Of a DNA stretch of 64,000 bases, positions 1 to 7,762 are shown one piece after another. The notes under the pieces were generated by a model, which worked only from the letters and a program-made list of their open reading frames with translations, was not told the DNA's origin and searched no databases. Each line of letters begins with the position of its first letter. The first letter of the stretch is position 1. Position numbers and translations under genes: made by a program. Source of the DNA: Caldimonas brevitalea (GTDB taxonomy: Bacteria; Pseudomonadota; Gammaproteobacteria; Burkholderiales; Burkholderiaceae_C); assembly GCF_001017435.1 (NCBI RefSeq), contig NZ_CP011371.1:4774001-4838000 (forward strand), given 5' to 3'.

Positions 1-276
1 ATCCGAGAAGGTGCGGTCCTGAGGGTGCGCCCGAAGGCGATGACGGTGGCGGTCATCCTCGCAGGTCTGGTGCCGATCGTCTGGGGCTCGGGCACCGGAT
101 CGGAGGTCATGAGCCGTATCGCCGCACCGATGCTGGGTGGCATGGTGACGGCGCCGCTGCTGTCGCTGTTCGTGGTGCCGGCCGTCTTCCTGCTGATCAG
201 AGGCAGGCAGCCGTCACGGGGCAGTCGCCTCGACAATCGGCATGTGGGGCTGGACAGCCAGATCCAAGCTGGGTGA
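1..276 (+). CDS. C-terminal end of CusA/CzcA-type heavy-metal RND efflux pump (5' end outside window)
   Basis: The reading frame is open from base 1 and ends in the last two transmembrane helices of an HME-RND transporter. Residues such as [18 protein letters not shown] and [20 protein letters not shown] are typical of the CusA/CzcA C-terminus. These inner-membrane proton antiporters export Cu/Ag or Co/Zn/Cd together with a CusB-like adaptor and a CusC-like outer-membrane channel, whose genes must lie upstream of the window. Only the tail is present, so metal specificity cannot be read. The Cys/His-rich exported protein just downstream fits a metal-resistance operon. Confidence 0.9.
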   Translation: MREGAVLRVRPKAMTVAVILAGLVPIVWGSGTGSEVMSRIAAPMLGGMVTAPLLSLFVVPAVFLLIRGRQPSRGSRLDNRHVGLDSQIQAG

Positions 277-384
277 GGAGGACACGCTGCGGCACTCGCC
301 TGAACACCGGTCGTCCCCCTCAGACGGGGGGAAGCTGCGAGCGCCGCTTGGTAGAGGGCGCGCGCTCACATACACTTCCGGTCC

Positions 385-909
385 ATGTGGAGCATGCTGC
401 TGCGAGCCGCACTTGTCTGGCTGATCACGATCGCCATACCCGTTCAGGGCATGGCGGCGGCGGCCATGTTGTTTTGCGGACCCGGCCACCACAGTCCAGC
501 AGGCCCCGAGGATCATCGCGCTCAGCATGCTGCTCTCCTTCACGATCACGACCCGGGCAGCGCGACAGCATCCGACAGTGCCTTGTTGCACGCCGGGGAG
601 CGGCAGCCGCAAGGACCAGCTGCCGTTCCGGTCCGCGGCGACAGTTGGATCAAGACAGGCTCTGCCGCTTCGGACGGACAGGCCGCAGCAGCCAAAGAGA
701 AACCGATGGCGGCTCAGCGGTCACTGCCTGCCGTCAAGCACAAGTGCAGTGCCTGCGCTACGTGTTGTACGGCCTTGGCCCTGCCGTCTCAACTCTCGGC
801 TTTGGACCTGCCTCCGCCGGACCGAGCCGTGGGCATCTGGCTGCGCCGCATGCGGCCTGACTTCCTCATCGACCGCCTTGATCGGCCACCTCGGGCGACG
901 CGCGCGTGA
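385..909 (+). CDS. Exported Cys/His-rich protein of a heavy-metal efflux locus, function unknown
   Basis: 174 residues starting at ATG 385. Residues 1-27 form a hydrophobic signal segment (MLLRAALVWLITIAIPVQG) followed by a His/Asp-rich stretch (GHHSPAGPEDHRAQHA, HDHD) and, near the C-terminus, a KHKCSACATCC cluster before the ending DRPPRATRA. I recognise this layout from small periplasmic proteins encoded next to CusCBA/CzcCBA pumps in Burkholderiales. No enzymatic domain is visible. The His and Cys clusters suggest metal binding in the periplasm, which is inference. It lies 108 bp after the RND gene on the same strand. Confidence 0.6.
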   Translation: MWSMLLRAALVWLITIAIPVQGMAAAAMLFCGPGHHSPAGPEDHRAQHAALLHDHDPGSATASDSALLHAGERQPQGPAAVPVRGDSWIKTGSAASDGQAAAAKEKPMAAQRSLPAVKHKCSACATCCTALALPSQLSALDLPPPDRAVGIWLRRMRPDFLIDRLDRPPRATRA

Positions 910-1193
910 CGTTCGGCTGGGTCCACCAACCCAGCCGTCCCACGCTTGCCTTGACCCAGCCTTCTCCTGCGCCTGTTTGACGCTGCCTCCCGCCTTCGCG
1001 GCGATGGGCTGCAAAGGCAGGACGCTCGGGTCAGCCAGCCCTGATCGGCCTTACTGCACTTCGCGGTGAGGTAGAGCAGGACCGCTCCAATCACTTCTGT
1101 CGACCCGGCGCCGTCATGCTGGAGCAGCCACGACTGCGTCCGCTGTCCGCCGTACGCCCGATATGTCGACCTCACATCATCAGGACGAGTTTC

Positions 1194-2027
1194 ATGAGTG
1201 CTCTGAACGCCCTCCGCACGGTGGCTTCCGCAGTCGGTGCGCTGCCGGTCATTCGGCCGCTCCGTGAGCGCGCTTACCGCCGCCGGTTCCTGAACAATCG
1301 GAACCAAAACCTTTTCATGGGGGTGTACGCGAGGTTTGAGGACGCCGCAGCGGCGGCCCCCTCGGGCGGCCGTGTCGGCTATGACAATCAGGAGTCTGCC
1401 GAGCTGTACACGCCCGAGATCTACCCCTACGACTACCCCGCATTGTTCTGGCTGCAACGCTCTTTCGACGAGGGCTTGCGCACCGTCTTCGACCTGGGGG
1501 GGCACGTTGGCATCAAGTACTACGCGTTCCGCCGCCACTTGCGATTGCCCGTCGGCCTGCAATGGATGGTTTGTGATGTCCCGGCAGTTGTCGCTCGTGG
1601 CCGGGCCCTTGCCGAGGGTCGGGGACTAGGTGAAGAGCTGCGCTTCACGACCAGCATGAGCGATGCCAGCGGCTTCGACGTGCTCTATGCATCCGGAAGT
1701 CTGCAGTACCTCCCGCGGCGGCTCGGCGAGTTGTTGGCCGACCTGGAGTCGTTGCCCAGGCGTATCGTCCTCAACATCACCGCGGTGCATCCGACGACGA
1801 CGTACTACACCCTGAACAGTATCGGGACAGCCTTTTGCCCTTACAGGGTCCAGGCCCGCGATGAGCTGCTCGACGAAGTGAGCTCCTTTGGGTATGTCAA
1901 GCGGGATGCTTGGGAAAATCCGGCGAAGCTGCTCGTGCTGCCGTTTCGCCGCGGCTTGAGTCTGGACCACTACAGCGGGTTCTGTTTTGACCGCCTGCCG
2001 GCGGCGTCGGGCCGTGATGCTCTGTGA
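1194..2027 (+). CDS. Putative SAM methyltransferase of the TIGR04325 (LIC12133) family
   Basis: 277 residues. The match rests on a series of family landmarks: EIYPYDYPALFWL, the glycine-rich FDLGGHVGIKYYAFRRHL (SAM-binding region), WMVCDVPAVV, FDVLYASGSLQYLP, LNSIGTAFCPYRVQ and YSGFCFDRLP at the C-terminus. Family members are usually found in polysaccharide or glycan loci, but the substrate here is unknown. I chose ATG 1194, preceded by AGGACG, over the in-frame ATG 1116, because the extra 26 residues look non-homologous. The flanking genes give no pathway. Confidence 0.75.
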   Translation: MSALNALRTVASAVGALPVIRPLRERAYRRRFLNNRNQNLFMGVYARFEDAAAAAPSGGRVGYDNQESAELYTPEIYPYDYPALFWLQRSFDEGLRTVFDLGGHVGIKYYAFRRHLRLPVGLQWMVCDVPAVVARGRALAEGRGLGEELRFTTSMSDASGFDVLYASGSLQYLPRRLGELLADLESLPRRIVLNITAVHPTTTYYTLNSIGTAFCPYRVQARDELLDEVSSFGYVKRDAWENPAKLLVLPFRRGLSLDHYSGFCFDRLPAASGRDAL

Positions 2028-2245
2028 CCGTCAACTGAAGTTCGACGAGTGACGAGCAACGCATTGGGGCAGCCCCCTGAATCACGACGAGCCTTGTCTC
2101 GACTTGCGGTGCAGCGACCGCGTCAACCGCACCGCCCAGCTCAGGATCGCGGTCGCTGTTGGCAGACATCCTTGGCGGGTAGCGGCAGCAACTCTATCGC
2201 CTGTCATGCCGGCTCCGAAAGCCGCTTGCACGGGGCGCTCTACCG

Positions 2246-2929
2246 CTACCTTCGCACGGCGGCCACAGCTTCGAAACCGAGCGCACGGAAGTAAGGGACC
2301 GGGGCAGCGAACCCGGCCTGTCCCAGCAATGCGTCACGGCGTGTGCGATCGATGCAGTGGAACTTGCGGGCGAGTTGTTCCGGCAACTGATCGGCCGCTG
2401 TGGCTGGCAAGCCAAGTGTGCGGCTGGCGGCCGCATGTGCCGGGCGTTCCCAGGCATCCTCCGGCCCCATCAGATCGGCGAGGAGCAGGACGCCCCCTGG
2501 CTTTAGCCGATGCGCGATGTCTGTCAGCAGCGCCAGTTTGTCCCCGGTGTCGGGGAGGAAGTGCAGCACGAGCAACAGCAGTGTTGCGTCGTGTTGAGTT
2601 GCCGGCAACGAGGTCAGCTCGCCGTGGTGAAGGCGGACCCGCTGCAGCACGCCGGCACTGCTCAGCCGTTCGCTCGCACGCTGCAGCATCTCGGTCGACA
2701 GGTCCGTTCCCACGAAACGCCATTCGGGGTGGGCCGGGGCGAGCCGCACGATCTCCTCGCCGCTGCCTGCGCCAACGATGAGCAGGTCGGCCTGCGCGGA
2801 CAGCCGGCAGCTGAGCCGCGCGGCACTGAGAAGGTGCAGGACGTCATAGCCCGGCACCAGTGCACGAATCGAAGTGTCGTAGCGTCGCGCTTCCTCACGA
2901 TCGAAGCGTTTCGTTTGCGTCTCTGGCAT
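2246..2929 (-). CDS. Class I SAM-dependent methyltransferase
   Basis: 227 residues from an ATG at 2929 (MPETQTKRFDREEARRYD). The Rossmann methyltransferase motifs are plain: motif I LLIVGAGSGEEIVRLA, an acidic loop VGTDLSTEML, a motif like DATLLLLVLHFLP, and post-motif LKPGGVLLLADLMG. The substrate is not evident; it resembles the general UbiE/CmoA-like group. A longer in-frame start at 3046 exists, but its N-terminal extension looks non-coding. It is convergent with the TIGR04325 gene, 218 bp apart. Confidence 0.75.
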   Translation of the reverse strand: MPETQTKRFDREEARRYDTSIRALVPGYDVLHLLSAARLSCRLSAQADLLIVGAGSGEEIVRLAPAHPEWRFVGTDLSTEMLQRASERLSSAGVLQRVRLHHGELTSLPATQHDATLLLLVLHFLPDTGDKLALLTDIAHRLKPGGVLLLADLMGPEDAWERPAHAAASRTLGLPATAADQLPEQLARKFHCIDRTRRDALLGQAGFAAPVPYFRALGFEAVAAVRR

Positions 2930-3572
2930 CCCTGTGGTCCTTCCACGATCCACAACCGTTGGCGCCAGCGGCTTGGCCCTTCCTCGGGTGGACCCTTGTG
3001 TGCCGAAGTTTCTCGACTTGGCAGGCAGGCAGTCAACAGTATGCAAACGAGAGTCGCAACACCTCCCTGGCGTGAAATCGAGCGTTCAGCGGACCGTGTT
3101 CTGTCGCTTGTGGCGACGTGTCCCCACATTGTTGCTTGAGGCGTTGAGGAGAGAAGGCACAGGACGATTTCTCACTGGCCGCCGCTACACTGCACGGCGC
3201 GTCCCAACCCTCTCCCAACTCCCTGACCGGGACGCCTTCGGCTCGCCAGTCCGGCATCCCGGACGCTGTAGCGGGCCGTTTTCTTGTCGACTCCTGCTGC
3301 CGCTTCGTCCGAAGCGTCAAGGGCGGAATCAGACACAAGTAAGCACAGGCACACTCCCGGTCAAACCCGCGGTGGAAGCATCCTGTTGCCATTCCCCCCA
3401 ACTCGGGCGGGTTACGATCCGCCAACTTTTCCTCAAAATCAGCGCTGCAAAATTAAGCAGCCATCGCTCTCGGGAGGGGTCGTGAGACACGTTGCAGCGT
3501 TGTCGTCGCACAGAGCCGTTCTGTGCCTGAGCCGGAACACGCGCGGCTGCTCCCGCTTGAAGGGGCACTGAC
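2930..3572. other. Intergenic stretch without a supported gene
   Basis: Several overlapping short frames occur, none with a convincing domain. A Shine-Dalgarno-like GGGAGGGG lies at about 3471-3478 before GTG 3482, which would open a 29-codon reading frame ending just before the gene at 3573. This could be a short leader peptide, but its sequence is not hydrophobic and nothing else supports it. The promoter of the T6SS cargo cluster probably lies here. Confidence 0.4.
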
Positions 3573-4481
3573 GTGGGGAACTTCTATCGCCAGGTCGATG
3601 AACACGGCAACGTTACCTACACCGATCGCCCTGTGCCGACTCAAGGGGAGATCGAGGCCGTAGGCCGCGATGGGCGCCGCCGACCGCCGAGCGAGGCGGA
3701 GGCCAAGAAGCGCCACGAGGAAACCACCCAATACATCAAGCAGACCCAGAAGTGGGTGCCCAAACTGTACGAGTACTACGAGTACCTGCAGTTCCTGCGC
3801 GACTTCGATCCCCTGCGCTTCGAACTGCTGATGAAGGATCTCCAAAAGGAGGATCCTGAAACCTGGTTGAAGTTGATGGAGCACCCCCAGTTCCGGCCGA
3901 TGCACAACACCGCCCTCGGCGCCAAGGCCGCCGGCAACCGAGCGCACTACGGCGTAGACATCGTGGTCTCCCAAACCGTGACGGGCAAGTACACCGGCAG
4001 CGTCGAGAAATGGTTCGAGACGACAGTGCAGGAGATGATGAAAAAGCAGCGCTACGGTGGCTATGCTGATGTGCTCGGGGACAAGGCGACGACGCTGCCG
4101 ACGAAGACACCCGAGTACTCATCGAGCCGGCTGGGGCAGTTCCAGAAGCTCGACGACGTGCGGGCTGCCGCCGCGGCGAAGGACGCACGGGCAGCAATGG
4201 ACGCTGCCAATGCGGCTCGGCGCACCGCCCGAGGCGCGGCCATCACCCGACCCGGTAACACCTTGGTCGACATAGGTGTCCAGCTCCTCAACCCGGAGGC
4301 AGCGAGCAGCCTCGGCATCGCCAACCTGAACCGAAAAGCCCAAAAACTCTTCGAACGCGGCGTGCTCGATGTTGAGCAGTGGGCAAAGGCGAAGCAGTTG
4401 CTCAGCCAAGGACGCTATGTCGAGATGCAAAAGCTCATGGACGACGCGGTCCGAGATTACGTGAAAGGCGCGCCCGAGTGA
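3573..4481 (+). CDS. First gene of the T6SS cargo cluster: DUF4124-like N-terminus, candidate effector
   Basis: 302 residues from GTG 3573, with GAAGGGG about nine bases upstream. The N-terminus (NFYRQVDEHGNVTYTDRPVP) has the YxxxDxxGxVxYTDxP pattern of DUF4124 domains, but no signal peptide precedes it. The middle is charged and helical (YEYYEYLQFLRDFDPLRFE), followed by an Ala-rich stretch around residues 205-235 (AAAAAKDARAAMDAANAARR). I recognise no catalytic motif. The gene overlaps the next one by four bases (GTGA) and lies upstream of vgrG, eag and rhs. Position and coupling suggest a T6SS effector with the ankyrin protein as immunity partner; this is inference. Confidence 0.55.
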   Translation: MGNFYRQVDEHGNVTYTDRPVPTQGEIEAVGRDGRRRPPSEAEAKKRHEETTQYIKQTQKWVPKLYEYYEYLQFLRDFDPLRFELLMKDLQKEDPETWLKLMEHPQFRPMHNTALGAKAAGNRAHYGVDIVVSQTVTGKYTGSVEKWFETTVQEMMKKQRYGGYADVLGDKATTLPTKTPEYSSSRLGQFQKLDDVRAAAAAKDARAAMDAANAARRTARGAAITRPGNTLVDIGVQLLNPEAASSLGIANLNRKAQKLFERGVLDVEQWAKAKQLLSQGRYVEMQKLMDDAVRDYVKGAPE

Positions 4482-5254
4482 TCAGTGTGCGACAGGCCGT
4501 CGTGGCCGTGCTGGCGATGGCGGTGGCCCAAATCGGCTGTACTGCGCCCATCAAGCCTGTGGGGATGGAACGGTGTCCGGACGTAGAGGTGCCGGTCGAC
4601 TTCGATCCGACGTCTCCTGCCTCGCTGCAGAAAACACGCCTCATCGGCCCCCGCATATTCAATGCATTGGGCAAAGGCAGTCGTGCAGAGCTGAAACGCC
4701 TGCTTGCCGAGGGCGAGAACCCCAATGTTTGCGCCTACAACCTCAGCCTCTTGTCCCTCAGCGCCTTCAATGGCGATGTCGAGGAGGTGCGGATCCTGCT
4801 CGACGGCGGCGCCCACCCGGACAAGCCGCTCTCGCCCGAAGGCCAGTCTCCCTTGCTAACGGCCCTGGGGATGGGCCGCTATGAAGTGGCTCAGCTGCTC
4901 GTGTCGCGCGGCGCGAACGTGATGCAAGCCTCCCATGGCGGCTTGACCGCCTTACACCAGTTGGCAACGGCACTTCCCCCCGAAGCCGGCCATGTCGAGG
5001 CCCAGTTGGCACTCGCCCGAGTGTTTCTAGACCGTGGCATTCCGGTCGATGCACTGGCCACGGTGCACCGAACATCACCACTGATGATGGCTGCGATCCA
5101 AGGCAACAGACCCTTGGTGGCGCTGCTGCTGCAGCGGGGAGCCGATCCGCAGTTGCGCAACGCCAAGGGTCAGACGGCGCTCAGTTACGCGCAGAAGCGG
5201 GGCCACACAGAGGTCGTGGAACTGCTCACCGCAGCTGCCGCAGCCCGGCGCTGA
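4478..5254 (+). CDS. Ankyrin-repeat exported protein/lipoprotein, candidate immunity protein
   Basis: 258 residues from GTG 4478, overlapping the upstream stop codon. The N-terminus VRQAVVAVLAMAVAQIGC resembles a lipoprotein signal, but the lipobox (Q-I-G-C) has a poor -3 residue, so lipidation is uncertain. From about residue 65 there are four to five ankyrin repeats, for example VEEVRILLDGGAHPDK, RYEVAQLLVSRGAN, NRPLVALLLQRGADPQLRN and GQTALSYAQKRGHTEVVELL. Ankyrin proteins are common immunity or adaptor partners in effector loci. If it is exported, the cognate effector would be expected to act in the periplasm. It is followed 53 bp later by vgrG. Confidence 0.7.
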   Translation: MISVRQAVVAVLAMAVAQIGCTAPIKPVGMERCPDVEVPVDFDPTSPASLQKTRLIGPRIFNALGKGSRAELKRLLAEGENPNVCAYNLSLLSLSAFNGDVEEVRILLDGGAHPDKPLSPEGQSPLLTALGMGRYEVAQLLVSRGANVMQASHGGLTALHQLATALPPEAGHVEAQLALARVFLDRGIPVDALATVHRTSPLMMAAIQGNRPLVALLLQRGADPQLRNAKGQTALSYAQKRGHTEVVELLTAAAAARR

Positions 5255-5307
5255 GGCGCGCCCGCGACCTCCACGACGCACTCGTCACTACATCCAGGGA
5301 CCACCGA

Positions 5308-7185
5308 ATGACCGACATGTCTGAAGCCAGTCAAGCGATCCTGGCACTCCTGGCCAACCCCCAGCACAAGCGCATGGTCCGCATGGAGTTCCCCCGTGGG
5401 GACGCTCCACAAGCGAAGATGCTCGCCAACAAGTTCGACGGCTACGAGTCAGTCTCGCGCGATTTTCACTTTGTCGTCGAGGTACTGTCCGACAACGCCC
5501 GCATCCCGCTCAAGGACGTGCTGGGCAAGATGGTGACCGTCGAGCTGGTGCGGGAGGACGGCAGTCTCAGGTATTTCAACGGCTTCGTCTTCGAGTTCCG
5601 CTTCGTCCGCACGGACGGCGCCTTCGCGTTCTATGACATGGTGCTGATGCCCTGGCTGGCCTTCCTGCGGCTGCGCAAGGACAACTACCTCTTTCATGGC
5701 AAGACCGTCGAAGAGCAGATCGACGAGATCTTCAAGGACTACCCCGAACACGACTGGCGCTACGAGGCGGAAGGCGAGGACCGGCCGATGACGGACGCCT
5801 GCCAGTTCGACGAAAGCGATTACAACTACGTCCACAGGCGCTTGGAAGAGCGCGGCCTGTACTACGCCTACGAGCACCGCAAAGATGGCCACACCCTGGT
5901 GGTCCGCAGCAACTCCACCCTTTGCCCGCCCATCGACGGCGCGACCTGCGAGATTGCCTGGCAGAGCGAATCCGGCTCGCTGGACGACGATGCGATCGCC
6001 GACTTTACACCGGTGCGCCGTATCGCGTCGACTACCGTCAGTGCCAGCTCCTTCGACTTCAAGGACCCGCGGCCCAAGTTCGCCGAGGTCCCCACAGTCA
6101 ACAAGCAAGGCCAGGTGCCTCCGTTGGAGGTGTACGAGTACACCGGCGCCTACGGCTTTGCCACCCAGGACCAAGGGCAAGCGCATGTGCGCCGACGCAT
6201 GGAAGAAATCGAAGCGGCAGCCAAGCACTTCCAGGCCAGTGGCAACGATCGCACCGCGCAGGCGGGGCGCTGGTTCCGCCTGACGGGGCATTTCGACACG
6301 GACTTGCTGGGCAGCTCCGATCCGGATCAGGAGTTCTTCATCATCCAGGCGCAGCATACGGCCCAGAACAACTATGAACAGGCCCGGGGTACACCATCGG
6401 AGTACTCCAACCGTTTTGTGTGCTTGCGCAAAAAGATCCCCTGGCGCCCGGGGCTGGGTTTCAACAGCTACCAGCCCAAGATCGACGCGCAAACCGCCAT
6501 CGTCGTCGGTCCGAAGGGGGAGGAGATCTACACCGACCAATACGGTCGTGTGAAGGTGCAGTTTCACTGGGACCGCGTGGGGAATTACGACGAGAAATCG
6601 TCGGCCTGGATCCGCGTCTCGTCGGCCTGGACCGGCGACGGCTACGGCTTCATCGGCATCCCGCGCATCGGCCAGGAGGTGCTGGTGATTTTTCTGGATG
6701 GGAATCCGGACAGGCCGCTGATCACTTCTTGCCTGTTCAATGAGCATAACCAGCCGGCCTGGGGTTATCCGGAAGCGGCGCACCAGACCGGCATCCAGTC
6801 TCGCTCCACGCCCGGCGGCAACGGTTTCTGCGAGATCGTGATCCACGATCGCGCCGGCCACGAGTTGATCAACATCCACTCGCAGAAGGACATGGTCACG
6901 ACGGTCCAGCACAACAAGGCCACCATCGTGAACGGTCCAATGCAGACCATCGACGTCACCAAGGGCTACCAGGAGACGAAGGTCAAGCAGCACATCAAGG
7001 TGGAATCGCTGGACGACGAAATCGAGATCGTGGCGGCGACGAAGATCACCTTGCGCTGTGGCGCCAGCACCATCGTGATGGACAAGGACGGCAACATCGA
7101 CATCCAGGGCAAGGTGATCCGCTCGGTGGCGACGGACGATCACACCGTCAAAGGCTCAAAGCTGCATCTAAACCCGCCCGGCTGA
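5308..7185 (+). CDS. vgrG: VgrG, type VI secretion system spike-tip protein
   Basis: 625 residues, the usual length of an unextended VgrG. The N-terminal gp27-like region spans roughly residues 15-370 (ANKFDGYESVSRDFHFVVEV, DESDYNYVHRRLEERGLYYAYEH). It is followed by the gp5 OB-fold (TDQYGRVKVQFHWDR, WIRVSSAWTGDGYGFIGIPR, GQEVLVIFLDGNPDRPLI) and then the beta-helix (DKDGNIDIQGKV) to the end. The protein stops soon after the helix, so it carries no fused effector. It trimerises as the T6SS tip and receives a PAAR protein, here the Rhs encoded 0.6 kb downstream. ATG 5308 has CAGGGA upstream. Confidence 0.97.
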   Translation: MTDMSEASQAILALLANPQHKRMVRMEFPRGDAPQAKMLANKFDGYESVSRDFHFVVEVLSDNARIPLKDVLGKMVTVELVREDGSLRYFNGFVFEFRFVRTDGAFAFYDMVLMPWLAFLRLRKDNYLFHGKTVEEQIDEIFKDYPEHDWRYEAEGEDRPMTDACQFDESDYNYVHRRLEERGLYYAYEHRKDGHTLVVRSNSTLCPPIDGATCEIAWQSESGSLDDDAIADFTPVRRIASTTVSASSFDFKDPRPKFAEVPTVNKQGQVPPLEVYEYTGAYGFATQDQGQAHVRRRMEEIEAAAKHFQASGNDRTAQAGRWFRLTGHFDTDLLGSSDPDQEFFIIQAQHTAQNNYEQARGTPSEYSNRFVCLRKKIPWRPGLGFNSYQPKIDAQTAIVVGPKGEEIYTDQYGRVKVQFHWDRVGNYDEKSSAWIRVSSAWTGDGYGFIGIPRIGQEVLVIFLDGNPDRPLITSCLFNEHNQPAWGYPEAAHQTGIQSRSTPGGNGFCEIVIHDRAGHELINIHSQKDMVTTVQHNKATIVNGPMQTIDVTKGYQETKVKQHIKVESLDDEIEIVAATKITLRCGASTIVMDKDGNIDIQGKVIRSVATDDHTVKGSKLHLNPPG

Positions 7186-7273
7186 GCCGGGGCGGCTCCC
7201 ATCTACTTCGTCGTCAGCCTCGGCCGGCTCTGCCGACGGCTGTCCCTGTACCGAACCGCAGACACCCATCATC

Positions 7274-7729
7274 ATGCAAAACATCGGCGAAGGCTCGCTC
7301 GACATTCCCGGGGAGTGGCACAACCGCACCGTCAACGTCTTCACGGCGCAAGGCCCCGGTGTGCCGGGTCTGAGCGTCACCGTCAACCGTGACCGGCTCC
7401 CGTTCCAGACCACCCTGAACGACTACACGCAGCAGCAGTCCCACAAGCTGGCGCAGCAGCTGAAGGGCTGGGAGCTGATCGACGAGGTCAGCCTGGAAGT
7501 CGATGGCCGGGCGGCGCGCCAACTCGAGTTCTCGTGGGAGACCGACGACGCCGGCCCCGTGCACCAAGTCCTGCTCTGCGTTGCCGACGGTCAAACCTTG
7601 CTCAACCTTGCCGCGTCGTTCGGCGGTCGCATGAGCGAAGCCCAGGTCGCGGAAGCGAAACGCATCCTGCACTCGTTCCGGTTTGCTGCGCCGGAAGACG
7701 CCGGGTCGGCCGCCAGCTCTGCAGCTTGA
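7274..7729 (+). CDS. Eag-type T6SS chaperone (DcrB/DUF1795 family)
   Basis: 151 residues with the DUF1795 pattern: N-terminal GSLDIPGEWHNRTVNVF, SVTVNRDRLP, central LEVDGRAARQLEFSW and terminal AKRILHSFRF. Eag proteins bind and shield the transmembrane segments and the prePAAR motif of PAAR-Rhs effectors in the producing cell and help load them on VgrG. The gene lies between vgrG and the membrane-segment-bearing PAAR-Rhs, 33 bp upstream of the latter, which is the canonical position and indicates its client. Confidence 0.93.
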   Translation: MQNIGEGSLDIPGEWHNRTVNVFTAQGPGVPGLSVTVNRDRLPFQTTLNDYTQQQSHKLAQQLKGWELIDEVSLEVDGRAARQLEFSWETDDAGPVHQVLLCVADGQTLLNLAASFGGRMSEAQVAEAKRILHSFRFAAPEDAGSAASSAA

Positions 7730-7762
7730 GTCTCCCTTCTTTTCGACAGAAAGCCCGCCGAC

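Noticed and set aside
3482..3571. 29-codon leader ORF before the first T6SS cargo gene
   Set aside because: It has a good ribosome-binding site, but the peptide is neither hydrophobic nor otherwise recognisable; listed only as a possibility in the intergenic entry.
5449..7143. 564-codon open frame antisense to vgrG
   Set aside because: It mirrors the codon structure of the well-supported vgrG gene; its protein is Val/Leu/Arg-rich without domains. A typical high-GC shadow.
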